From positions 1 through 13,142 of the forward strand of contig CALLKE010000147.1 of the NCBI GenBank assembly GCA_938008555.1: a stretch of 13,142 nucleotides of DNA, given 5' to 3'. This stretch comes from an uncultured Pedobacter sp. (GTDB lineage Bacteria > Bacteroidota > Bacteroidia > Sphingobacteriales > Sphingobacteriaceae). How positions within the stretch are numbered: the stretch's first letter is position 1; each line of letters starts with the position of its first letter. Positions 5,045 through 12,545 of the stretch are shown piece by piece. The position numbers and the translations under genes were made by a program. The notes beneath the pieces were generated by a model. It was given only the letters and a program-made list of their open reading frames with translations, had not been told where the DNA came from and ran no database searches.

Positions 5045-6814
5045 ATGAATAACAAACTGCATTACGGCATTGATTTTACTCTAAAATTTGGTGATGCCTT
5101 TGGCTTGCTCAGCCAGTACATCACACAAATGACCACAGATATCAAAGGTTTCAATACTGTTTTAACCAAACTGGTATCTGCTAACCGAGCACTTGTTAAG
5201 GTGGATAATTTAACACCAACACTCACTGAAGGAACTACTCACTCAGATATCATTTCCAAAAAATCATTAACTAACTCCGAAGCAACGATACTTCCAGCTG
5301 GAAAGGTGTCTGATACACTAAGCAAGCCTACTCAGCCCAGTACTTCTCCGAAGAGCTTACTTGTTAACTCATCAGCCATCACAAGTCTAATCGGGAAAAT
5401 AGTGGACCAAATGAGCATGCTCATTACAAATACTGGTCCAAAAGGGTTACCCACCAATCATCCATCAATGGCTACAGGCCTACCAATACCCATCATTGGT
5501 CCAATTGGTAGATCGGTACAAACAAATATTATCCCCCATAAATTAAGAGTCGACTTCCAAACTAATGAAATAGTCGAAACATTCGATGCAACCAGTAAAT
5601 CTGTTCAACCACGGATTTCGAAAAAATCTTCGATTGGTTTACCTGATATCATGAGAACAGATCAAATATTTAAAATGATGCGCAAACAAATTCAATCAAA
5701 CTTTGCTCCCCCAAAATCATTTATTGATCTACCAATTGTTGTTGACATCAGCGAACCATTTCGATCAAATAGCATCTCAAAACAAGCTCTAGCACATGAA
5801 CAAGAAGTTGATAAGACGAATATCCCCACTCGCCACTCCAAAGCTTCGGTCGCCAAAGAGGCAAAAATGTATCAATCACCACGTTTACACTCCGTACCTG
5901 AGATCGCTAAAGCCAAGACGATACCTAATCAAGTGCCTAACGTATCGAGCAACACCCCAGTTGTTGCCCCCAATCTCACTAAAATCATGGATCAATATGG
6001 CCTTAGTTTGAGTAAGACCTCACAGGTTACCAAGCTACTATCTAATGCGATGCATAAAATATCAGCCCAAGCCAACAAAGACTCAAGCGCATTCTCCAAC
6101 CTAGGCTTAACTCAGGAAAAGGTAAAAAGGATGGCAAACATCGCCAGCATTACTTTGACTAATTGGGTTAGCTCCATAGCTGGACTTAGCACCACCATGT
6201 TTGCTGCTACAAATGACACTCGTGGGTTTTTGCTTGCAACAAAACCAGGCTTCGCTCATTTGGGTGAAAGCACTCAGAAAACTTTCCAAACTGATCAATA
6301 CCTAGCAACACCAACGAAAAACTCATTCGACACAATTCGGGCAGTAATTTCTGGATTTTTTGATCAGATAGGCCGAGGCTTCAACAAGTTATTTGTATCT
6401 ACTGAAACACCTTGGAATAAGATTTTATCCAGCACAAACACCCTAACTGGAATTAATCAGCCCACACCAATAAGTCCATCTGGCCTACCCCAAATAAGCA
6501 AACAAGGGATGATGACAAAAGAAGGATTGAACGAAGCCTCATTCTCATTTTCTGGGCAATCAGTCAAACGAAAGGACCTAAAAGGCTTTGGAAGTACAGC
6601 TGCCGAATCGACAAAAAGCACGCAGCCAAAAATGAAACAAACAGAAGCCATGTCAACAAATAATGGAACAGCGAACCGTAGCTTGACTATTAACAAGTTG
6701 GTAGAAACCCTGATTATTAAAGTAGAGCAATTGCCCGAAGCTAAGGAGCGCATTCGAGACGCTGTGGCTGAAGCTTTGCTACTTGCCATCAATGATTATA
6801 ATCTAGCTCACTAA
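5045..6814 (+). CDS. Tail tape measure protein
   Basis: The protein has 589 aa. The N-terminal DFTLKFGDAFGLLSQYITQ and the C-terminal INKLVETLIIKVEQLPEAKE, ending in DAVAEALLLAINDYNLAH, match the ends of Bacteroidota contractile tape measures. The middle is low-complexity, Ser/Thr/Lys/Pro-rich and poorly conserved. A moderately hydrophobic stretch lies at residues about 363-389 (MANIASITLTNWVSSIAGLS and onward). No lysozyme or peptidase domain is seen. With the common figure of about 0.15 nm of tube per residue, it would set a tail of roughly 90 nm, shorter than P2/Mu-class tape measures of 700-900 residues would give. It sits directly after the chaperones and is followed after 4 bp by the baseplate genes. 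Confidence 0.85.
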   Translation: MNNKLHYGIDFTLKFGDAFGLLSQYITQMTTDIKGFNTVLTKLVSANRALVKVDNLTPTLTEGTTHSDIISKKSLTNSEATILPAGKVSDTLSKPTQPSTSPKSLLVNSSAITSLIGKIVDQMSMLITNTGPKGLPTNHPSMATGLPIPIIGPIGRSVQTNIIPHKLRVDFQTNEIVETFDATSKSVQPRISKKSSIGLPDIMRTDQIFKMMRKQIQSNFAPPKSFIDLPIVVDISEPFRSNSISKQALAHEQEVDKTNIPTRHSKASVAKEAKMYQSPRLHSVPEIAKAKTIPNQVPNVSSNTPVVAPNLTKIMDQYGLSLSKTSQVTKLLSNAMHKISAQANKDSSAFSNLGLTQEKVKRMANIASITLTNWVSSIAGLSTTMFAATNDTRGFLLATKPGFAHLGESTQKTFQTDQYLATPTKNSFDTIRAVISGFFDQIGRGFNKLFVSTETPWNKILSSTNTLTGINQPTPISPSGLPQISKQGMMTKEGLNEASFSFSGQSVKRKDLKGFGSTAAESTKSTQPKMKQTEAMSTNNGTANRSLTINKLVETLIIKVEQLPEAKERIRDAVAEALLLAINDYNLAH

Positions 6815-6818
6815 AAAT

Positions 6819-7505
6819 ATGGGTATCAAAAATACACTCTGGTCCTTCAGTAAGGAGAATGTAAGAGGTGCTTTAAATATCACTCCTGAAGATCGTGCTG
6901 TGGACGGTCTGGTACGGACTGCACTTCCCTTTGCACCACTAGTTCCTGTTCCATTTGTTGATCAGCCGCTCAGACGAACTAAATTCCCCGAAGCCCCAAA
7001 TTTATCGGCACATGATTGGTTAGCCAAACCTACACTCACAGAACTCTGGCTACGATGTAAGGGATCGTACTTGGTGCTTAGAGATTGTGTCTGTACCGTT
7101 AGTATCCATAAAAACATTGTCCATACCTATTTATCAGGACGTAATGGCAGTGTCAAAGAATATATTAACGATAGAGATTATCGCATAAGCATTATCGCTT
7201 CATTAACACCTAGTCTGAACCTAAATCCAAATCCAGATGGCTTGGATAATTCGGGATCAAATCAAAATATATTGGATGTATCGGATGGTTATCCAAAGGA
7301 TAAGGTGAAGAACTTAATGCATTTACTTCGGATGAATACTGCTATAGAAGTAGTCAGTGATTTTCTGGATCTATTCAACATCCGTAGCATGGTGATAGAA
7401 GGCTATAATTTTGACCAGGGTGGACTTTATCAAAATCAACAATCTTTTTCTTTATACGGCTTGAGCGACACTCCCTTTGAAATTAAGCTCAAGAAATCAT
7501 CATAA
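6819..7505 (+). CDS. Conserved tail/baseplate protein, DUF6046-like
   Basis: This 228-aa protein lies between tape measure and hub, the place of the T4 gp53/Mu gpN-type connector proteins. Recognisable family-like parts are SYLVLRDCVCTVSIHKNIVH, GRNGSVKEYINDRDYRISI, a variable Asn/Pro/Asp-rich loop (NLNPNPDGLDNSGSNQN), YPKDKVKNLMHLL, and the ending SFSLYGLSDTPFEIKL. From memory this corresponds to DUF6046, found in Bacteroidota phages; I am moderately sure of the number. Its function is not established. Position suggests it joins tape measure or tube to the baseplate. A LysM domain, frequent in such proteins elsewhere, is not visible here and is instead in the separate 98-aa gene at 9634. Confidence 0.6.
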   Translation: MGIKNTLWSFSKENVRGALNITPEDRAVDGLVRTALPFAPLVPVPFVDQPLRRTKFPEAPNLSAHDWLAKPTLTELWLRCKGSYLVLRDCVCTVSIHKNIVHTYLSGRNGSVKEYINDRDYRISIIASLTPSLNLNPNPDGLDNSGSNQNILDVSDGYPKDKVKNLMHLLRMNTAIEVVSDFLDLFNIRSMVIEGYNFDQGGLYQNQQSFSLYGLSDTPFEIKLKKSS

Positions 7506-7594
7506 ACAGCCCCTTAAAGAGCCCAAATAATCAATCTAGCGATGATCACAATAACTATTAAGAAAACAGATAATCACACAACAACAATTAATGT

Positions 7595-8578
7595 ATGCTA
7601 GAACTGACATGTGAAGTAATCATTAAAGGCAATAAGACATGGGTTTTTAATAAGCCCTCACGCTGTAGGATCCTGGAAGACGTAGATATGCTGACTGATA
7701 CTTGTGAAATAGATATACCAGGAACAACGCGCTGGGAAGGCATCCACTCCGAGAAAGTACCCATTAAAAAAGGTGATAGAGTGATCGTTAAATTAGGTTA
7801 CGATCACGATTTAAAAGTGCGTTTTACAGGCTTTATACGTGAAGTGCACATCAATACATCGATGTATGATGATTCGATACAAATAGAATGCGAAAATGAG
7901 ATGCTTAAACTCAAAAGAGCTGTTGCCATGCAAAAAGGATTTAAGGAGACTACTTTAGAAGAGCTTGTTTCATTTTTGCTGCAAGGCACAAGCATTCACT
8001 ATAAGCTCATGGGCTCCAATGTCAATATAGGACGCTACTCTATTACCAAATCAACAATTGCTGAAGAGTTAAACGAGCTCAAAGTTCAAACAGGGATAAG
8101 GGTCTATTTTCGCTATTACAATAAACCTGTGTTGTATATCGGATACACCTATCCTAAAAATGACCGAAATAAGGAGCTGTTTGTGTATGGAAAAAATATT
8201 ATTTCAGAAAGACTGACTTACGAGCTAGCAGAAGATATCAAAGTAAAAGTGAAAGCCACATCAAAAAGCAAAGATGGCACAGAAATAACAACCGAACTTG
8301 GCGATGAAACTGGATATACAGTTCCAATTTCAGTATACGGTATTGACAAAAGTGCATTGGATCATGTAGCCGAAAGGGTTTTAAAAAAATATAAATACAC
8401 AGGACACAGAGGCTCTATCGAAACTTTTGGTGAACCTATGGTCAACAAATGTGATATTATCCAATTAGAAGCAAGTGATAGCCCAAAAGGCCTTTACATG
8501 GTCAAAAAAGTAGAAGTAAGTTTTGGCTCAAGCGGTTATCGCCAGGAAATAGAGTTAGGGCCTGTGATGAAATCATAG
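7595..8578 (+). CDS. Baseplate hub protein (gpD/gp27-like, late control D family)
   Basis: The protein has 327 aa. It has the pattern of contractile-tail hub proteins: an N-terminal beta domain with KKGDRVIVKLGYDHDLKVRF, TGFIREVHIN and IQIECENEM, a middle helical part (LEELVSFLLQGTSIHY), and a C-terminal half with RYYNKPVLYIGY, VFKVKVKATSK-like sequence and the closing PKGLYMVKKVEVSFGSSGY. The hub is a trimer that joins tube to spike. ATG 7595 is preferred because an ATG at 7591 in another frame stops after seven codons. The 89-bp leader before it is A-rich and without SD. Confidence 0.8.
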   Translation: MLELTCEVIIKGNKTWVFNKPSRCRILEDVDMLTDTCEIDIPGTTRWEGIHSEKVPIKKGDRVIVKLGYDHDLKVRFTGFIREVHINTSMYDDSIQIECENEMLKLKRAVAMQKGFKETTLEELVSFLLQGTSIHYKLMGSNVNIGRYSITKSTIAEELNELKVQTGIRVYFRYYNKPVLYIGYTYPKNDRNKELFVYGKNIISERLTYELAEDIKVKVKATSKSKDGTEITTELGDETGYTVPISVYGIDKSALDHVAERVLKKYKYTGHRGSIETFGEPMVNKCDIIQLEASDSPKGLYMVKKVEVSFGSSGYRQEIELGPVMKS

Positions 8579-8769
8579 CAAACTCCTCTAGTCTAGAATA
8601 TAAATACTGATTCAAACTAATTGCTCAGCGCAACTGACCTTTCATAAGCCCTAAACAAGCAAGAAAAACGTCGGCATTAAGTAAAAAAATCATCGCCTAA
8701 ACCGATGTGTGCTTGCTACGCACTTTCTATTTCATTTAATCAATACTGTAAATTCAAAATAAACCAAAA

Positions 8770-9360
8770 ATGAATTCAATCGCTGAAGCTTTAAAAAAAT
8801 TGACCGAAACAAATGAGCAGCTATACGCAAAAGTATGCACCGTACAACGAGTAGATCCAGAAAATCAATGTTGCGATGTCGTTCCAATAGATGGTTCAGC
8901 TGAATTGTTTGACGTACCCTTTCAAATGAATAAACACCAAGGTGGAAACGGGCTTTGGTTCTATCCTACCCAAAATAGTAGGGTATTGGTTGTTTTCCTC
9001 AATAAGTACAATGCGTGCATTTGCAATATAAATGAGCTCGACTTAATGAAACTAGTTATCGATAAGCTGGAATTTTCAATTGATAAAGACGGCTTGAATC
9101 TTCAAAAAGAAGATGTACAGTTTGGAGTAAACCATAATGGATTAAGGCTCAAAGAAGGAACAACAGAGTTCGTGGCTGGCAGTGATGGCTTTCTCTTTAA
9201 AAAAGATTTGGACACACTCAAAAGCCTCATGAGCGATTTATTGAATGCTATTATGGGCATCACAGTCACCTCCAGTCCATCCGGTGGTCCAACAAGCATA
9301 CCACTCAATTCGATAGCCTTCAAAGCGATTCAAACGCGATTTAATCATCTTTTAAAATAA
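8770..9360 (+). CDS. Tail spike/puncturing protein (gpV/gp45-like)
   Basis: The protein has 196 aa. Residues about 18-85 look like the OB-fold that docks on the hub (YAKVCTVQRVDPENQCCDVV, WFYPTQNSRVLVVFLNKYNA). Residues 99-146 contain three 16-residue repeats with an F at position 4 and an (D/N)G or DG turn: KLEFSIDKDGLNLQKE, DVQFGVNHNGLRLKEG and TTEFVAGSDGFLFKKD. These are the kind of units that form a trimeric beta-helix needle. The C-terminal part is helical (LKSLMSDLLNAIMG) with a Gly/Pro/Ser turn region. No HxH apex metal motif or PAAR tip domain was found. It follows the hub after a 191-bp gap in which I see no gene. Confidence 0.75.
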   Translation: MNSIAEALKKLTETNEQLYAKVCTVQRVDPENQCCDVVPIDGSAELFDVPFQMNKHQGGNGLWFYPTQNSRVLVVFLNKYNACICNINELDLMKLVIDKLEFSIDKDGLNLQKEDVQFGVNHNGLRLKEGTTEFVAGSDGFLFKKDLDTLKSLMSDLLNAIMGITVTSSPSGGPTSIPLNSIAFKAIQTRFNHLLK

Positions 9361-9365
9361 AGTGA

Positions 9366-9650
9366 ATGAACGATTTTCTATTAAGTAAACATGGCGATCT
9401 AGCCATTGAAAAGGGAGATTGGCTAATGACCAATAGTCACCACCAACATATTGAATCCTTATTAATGAGTGTACCAGGCGAGTGGAAAGAAAACCCAACG
9501 ACAGGCGCAGGCCTCAACTTGTTAAAAAATGGCATTATTGATGGCTTCACCAAACGAACCATTGCCATCCAGTTGGAAGCCGACGGATTTGAGTTAGATA
9601 ATTTAGAAATCACGGAATCAGGATTGATCATCGATGCAAAAAGACTATAA
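9366..9650 (+). CDS. gp25-like baseplate wedge protein (gpW-type)
   Basis: The 94-aa protein has the short gp25/W-like fold: FLLSKHGDLAIEKGDWLMTN at the start, SLLMSVPGEWKENPTTGAGL (the conserved G-E-W...P-x-x-G-x-G-L core with the sheath-initiating EPR-like turn region) and ending GLIIDAKRL. In contractile systems this protein belongs to the inner baseplate wedge and templates the first sheath ring. It begins 5 bp after the spike gene and its end overlaps the next gene by 17 bp, so both are probably translationally coupled. Confidence 0.78.
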   Translation: MNDFLLSKHGDLAIEKGDWLMTNSHHQHIESLLMSVPGEWKENPTTGAGLNLLKNGIIDGFTKRTIAIQLEADGFELDNLEITESGLIIDAKRL

Positions 9651-9930
9651 AGTACAGGAGGGTCAGACATTGTTTGATATTGCGATCCACTCTTTTGGTT
9701 CGATAGAGGCAGCACTAGAAATAGCGCGATGTACAGACCTAGGCTTAACCGAGAAGCTGCCAGCTGGACGCATTATTTCTTTACCCAAACCCCAAATCGA
9801 ACAAATTGATCATTATGTACTTGCTACCATGATAGATCGCAATATTGTCCCAGCCACAGGGTCGTATATACTCGATGAAATAAATGGCATTGGTGATGCA
9901 ACTATTGGCGCGGATTTCAGGATCGGATAA
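9634..9930 (+). CDS. Small LysM-like tail protein (gpX-type)
   Basis: The protein has 98 aa. Residues 4-53 form a LysM-like unit: YKVQEGQTLFDIAIHSFGS, then a helix, AALEIARCTDLGLTEKL, and PAGRIISLP. Small LysM tail proteins such as P2 gpX bind inside the tail at the hub/wedge junction rather than peptidoglycan. The C-terminal 40 residues (HYVLATMIDRNIVPATGSYI, LDEINGIGDATIGADFRIG) are a family extension of unknown role. It overlaps the gp25-like gene by 17 bp. Confidence 0.75.
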   Translation: MQKDYKVQEGQTLFDIAIHSFGSIEAALEIARCTDLGLTEKLPAGRIISLPKPQIEQIDHYVLATMIDRNIVPATGSYILDEINGIGDATIGADFRIG

Positions 9931-10025
9931 AACTACATGCTATCTCCTTTGAAAAGGGAAAACAAATTCAAATTATTTATCAATCAATAATCAATATGGA
10001 CCCCAAATCCCGCCCATATGGAGCA

Positions 10026-10039
10026 GGGAGGGGGGAAGG
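10026..10039 (+). promoter_or_regulatory. SD-like purine tract deciding the baseplate J start
   Basis: The tract GGGAGGGGGGAAGG lies just upstream of ATG 10044 and contains GGAGG. It is the only strong Shine-Dalgarno-like sequence among the starts in the window; most others have A-rich leaders. It supports 10044 over 9996. Confidence 0.5.
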
Positions 10040-10043
10040 CTTT

Positions 10044-10883
10044 ATGGCACGTACAATAACCGAAATACAGGCACAAATTATTGCCGAAAAAGAAAGAGTA
10101 GTAGGACTTAGCTCCTTGAATAGCGAAAGTAAAACAGCCATTTGGCGATTATGGACTCATGTGGTGGCAACTGCCATCTGGACACTCGAAGTTCTATTTG
10201 ATTTTCATAAAAAAGAAGTAGATGACTTGATTTTGAGTAAAAAACCACACAGCCTACACTGGTACAGAGCAAAGGCTAAGGCTTTTCAAATGGGAGGAAC
10301 ATTGGCACGAGAGAGTGATTGTTATGACAATACTGGTCTAAGCACCGATGAGATAAATAAGCAATGCATCGTTAAACAGGCTGCCGTAGTCGAGATTAAT
10401 GGAGTGGTACGAATAAAAGTAACCAAAGAAGCCGGTGATCAACTAGCCCCACTTTCATCTAGCGAGCTTAGTTCTTTTACAACCTACATGCAACAGATCA
10501 AAGACGCTGGCGTCCGCATCAGAGTGGATTCTTTGCCACCTGATGATCTCCAAATGGAAATAGATATTTATTACGACCCCCTTGTTTTGAATGGCAAAGG
10601 CGAGCAACTGAAAAATAGTGCTATTAAACCTGTAGAGGATACGATCAAAACCTATTTGAAGAATCTGCCTTTTAATGGAGAATTTGTATTAGCTACGTTA
10701 ACCGATCGCCTTCAGGAAACGACAGGTGTCATTATTCCACAAATAGGTCGCGTATTGGCTCGGTACGGCAACCAAGATTATAAGCTTGTTACCGCTCGCT
10801 ACGTAGCTGATGCCGGTTATTTGCAAATAGCAGGCGAAAAAGGCTTGATCATTAATTATATCATCAATAACACACAAAACTAA
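10044..10883 (+). CDS. Baseplate J-like wedge protein
   Basis: The protein has 279 aa from ATG 10044. It matches the Bacteroidota baseplate J type: MARTITEIQAQIIAEKE, KTAIWRLWTHVVATAIW, KPHSLHWYRAKAKAFQMG, YDNTGLSTDEI, DIYYDPLVLN, and YLKNLPFNGEFVLATLTDRL near the C-terminus. This protein forms the wedge dimer ring to which the fibres and gpI attach. An in-frame ATG at 9996 would add 16 residues (MDPKSRPYGAGRGEGF), but homologous proteins begin MARTI and a strong purine tract (GGGAGGGGGGAAGG) precedes 10044 at SD distance, so the later start is preferred. Its stop overlaps the next start (TAATG). Confidence 0.85.
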   Translation: MARTITEIQAQIIAEKERVVGLSSLNSESKTAIWRLWTHVVATAIWTLEVLFDFHKKEVDDLILSKKPHSLHWYRAKAKAFQMGGTLARESDCYDNTGLSTDEINKQCIVKQAAVVEINGVVRIKVTKEAGDQLAPLSSSELSSFTTYMQQIKDAGVRIRVDSLPPDDLQMEIDIYYDPLVLNGKGEQLKNSAIKPVEDTIKTYLKNLPFNGEFVLATLTDRLQETTGVIIPQIGRVLARYGNQDYKLVTARYVADAGYLQIAGEKGLIINYIINNTQN

Positions 10884-11389
10884 TGGCTTATAAAAAGAAG
10901 GCAGTTTTTAAATTAAACTACAAACAACTCGTCACAATGCTTTTACCATGTTCACTGCAAAAGCCTTTGATGCGATTATGGCTCAATGCACTTATTGCCC
11001 CCATAAAAGAGCTCTATACACAGTTTACAGATTATCGTCAACAGGTTAATTATCAAATTGAGTATAGCGGGCAAGTAGTTTATCTACAAAAAGTATTGAA
11101 TGATTGCTTTGATGATATTGACAGGCGAATCAGAATCATCGACACCCGCTACGATGAAATTTATATACACAAAACCAGCGAAAAAAAACCTTTGAGTTTA
11201 AGTAGAAATACAGAAACGAAACCACTACACGTACTCAACCGCTCTTATTATGTTGATGCAAAAGCTGACTTTCAGGTCTTTATTCCTGCTGAAATATCTA
11301 TTTGGGTAAATACGAGTCAAGAAGCCGTTTTTTGCTATTTACTCAATTATTACAAGCTAGCAGGTACGTGTTATGAGCTGATTAAGTGA
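10883..11389 (+). CDS. gpI-like tail/baseplate protein
   Basis: The protein has 168 aa. Position right after baseplate J with a 1-bp overlap (TAATG), and length, match the gpI/gp7-type wedge proteins. The N-terminal helix region (YKQLVTMLLPCSLQKPLMRL, WLNALIAPIKELYTQF) is followed by GQVVYLQKVLNDCFDDIDRR and a C-terminal beta part (YYVDAKADFQVFIPAEI). The sequence pattern (LLP...R...L...PI..L...F..YR) resembles a conserved hypothetical protein at this place in Bacteroidota phage tails. It would fix the fibre to the wedge. The family assignment rests mostly on synteny. Confidence 0.65.
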   Translation: MAYKKKAVFKLNYKQLVTMLLPCSLQKPLMRLWLNALIAPIKELYTQFTDYRQQVNYQIEYSGQVVYLQKVLNDCFDDIDRRIRIIDTRYDEIYIHKTSEKKPLSLSRNTETKPLHVLNRSYYVDAKADFQVFIPAEISIWVNTSQEAVFCYLLNYYKLAGTCYELIK

Positions 11390-11448
11390 AACCTCAATCT
11401 TTATAAGCCTACCAAGAAACCCTTCACTATTAAACAAAATCAATTAAA

Positions 11449-12333
11449 ATGAATCGTATCGATTTTTCACACCCAGGTGGTTTCCCTTTAGAAACCGATA
11501 CACTTAATTTTTTACAAGCTAGTTTGGCTAAACCAATAAGCGCCCTTACAGGATTGGGGGGCGAGAATTACATCGTTAGTGGTGCAACCCAATCTGGCGA
11601 TAACATATCCGACGGCTGGGTAGTGATCAAAGGTGAACTACTACCATTTAAAGGGGGCATTACACAAATGAATGTAACCGTTGTCGAAATTTCCCAAGAA
11701 GCTACATTTATGGATGGGGCTATACATCCCATTTACTTCACGCGCCAAGTCCAACTTTGTGCATCCGGCACAGTCGGGAGTATCCCATTTGCCTCGATAC
11801 TTCGTATGAACAATTTGCAAGAACAAAAAATACAAATTGATGACCTATTAGATAAAAACAAAAAACACGAAAACCTGTTGCAAGAACGGCAACATGCAGC
11901 AGCTGTACTTGAAAATCGGGTTATTGAGCTAGAGAAATGTAGAATCATCAAAGGAATGATCATGGCTTGGAGTGGATCCATTAATGCAATTCCTATGGGT
12001 TGGAAGTTATGTGATCTTTTGAAAGACAAATTTATTCTCGGTGCTGGTGGCAGCTATGCCCTTGGCACAACCGGTGGTACTGCTACACACACGCTAACAG
12101 TAGAAGAAATGCCTGAACACCATCATCAGCAAGCATCCGACTTTTCGAACTATGATACCAATAGCGGAACCTGGCATAACCCGAGCACTCCTAGTTTTGC
12201 AGCTGTCAATACAGGATTCGAAAATAGGTTAGGGGCACAAAAAAATGCGACGACATTCAAAACAGGTGGAAGTAAGCCCCACAATAACATGCCACCTTAT
12301 TATGCCTTGGCATACATTGAATATATAGGATAG
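11449..12333 (+). CDS. Tail fibre protein with collar domain
   Basis: The protein has 294 aa. The N-terminus (MNRIDFSHPGGFPLETDTLN, SDGWVVIKGELLPFKGG) is the baseplate-attachment type seen in Bacteroidota phage fibres. Residues about 123-166 form a coiled coil (EQKIQIDDLLDKNKKHENLL, QERQHAAAVLENRVIELEKC). From residue 169 a phage tail collar domain begins: GMIMAWSGSINAIPMGWKLC, KDKFILGAGGSYALGTTGGT, TVEEMPEHHH (H224-H226) and the closing NNMPPYYALAYIEYIG. The C-terminal part would recognise the target surface. The histidine cluster after the collar motif may bind metal as in other collar-type fibres. A 59-bp A-rich leader precedes it. Confidence 0.85.
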   Translation: MNRIDFSHPGGFPLETDTLNFLQASLAKPISALTGLGGENYIVSGATQSGDNISDGWVVIKGELLPFKGGITQMNVTVVEISQEATFMDGAIHPIYFTRQVQLCASGTVGSIPFASILRMNNLQEQKIQIDDLLDKNKKHENLLQERQHAAAVLENRVIELEKCRIIKGMIMAWSGSINAIPMGWKLCDLLKDKFILGAGGSYALGTTGGTATHTLTVEEMPEHHHQQASDFSNYDTNSGTWHNPSTPSFAAVNTGFENRLGAQKNATTFKTGGSKPHNNMPPYYALAYIEYIG

Positions 12334-12545
12334 CCAAAGTCCTAGTTGATCATTAAGATTTTATAGACGTTCAAAAGTCACTCTGCTTAGGTTTTCTTTG
12401 GTGCTTATTTTTAAAAGCGCTTCAGAAATCACATTGTTAAGCATGTTGGATCAAATAGACATTAGCATTAGAATGTCTATTTGATCTAATAATCTCTACA
12501 GTATTTACATTCAAATAAAAACACACATCAAACGAATCCCCTCTC
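12334..12545. other. Non-coding gap between fibre genes
   Basis: No supported gene is present in this 212-bp gap. Apart from the inverted repeat at 12444-12491 it is AT-rich, and it ends in an A-rich leader before ATG 12546. Confidence 0.5.
12444..12491. repeat. Perfect inverted repeat/hairpin between two fibre genes
   Basis: Arms 12449-12463 (GATCAAATAGACATT) and 12472-12486 (AATGTCTATTTGATC) are perfect over 15 bp with an 8-nt loop. With wobble pairs the stem extends to 12444-12463/12472-12491. There is no T run after it on either strand, so it is not a classical terminator. It may be an RNA stabiliser, a weak attenuator, or a protein-binding palindrome at the fibre junction. Confidence 0.5.

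Noticed and set aside
6457..6792. Minus-strand open frame of 111 codons inside the tape measure
   Set aside because: It is a shadow of the tape measure in an opposite frame with no independent motif.
9996..10043. Longer baseplate J start at ATG 9996
   Set aside because: The added residues are not family-like, and a strong SD-like tract precedes ATG 10044, whose MARTI start matches the family.
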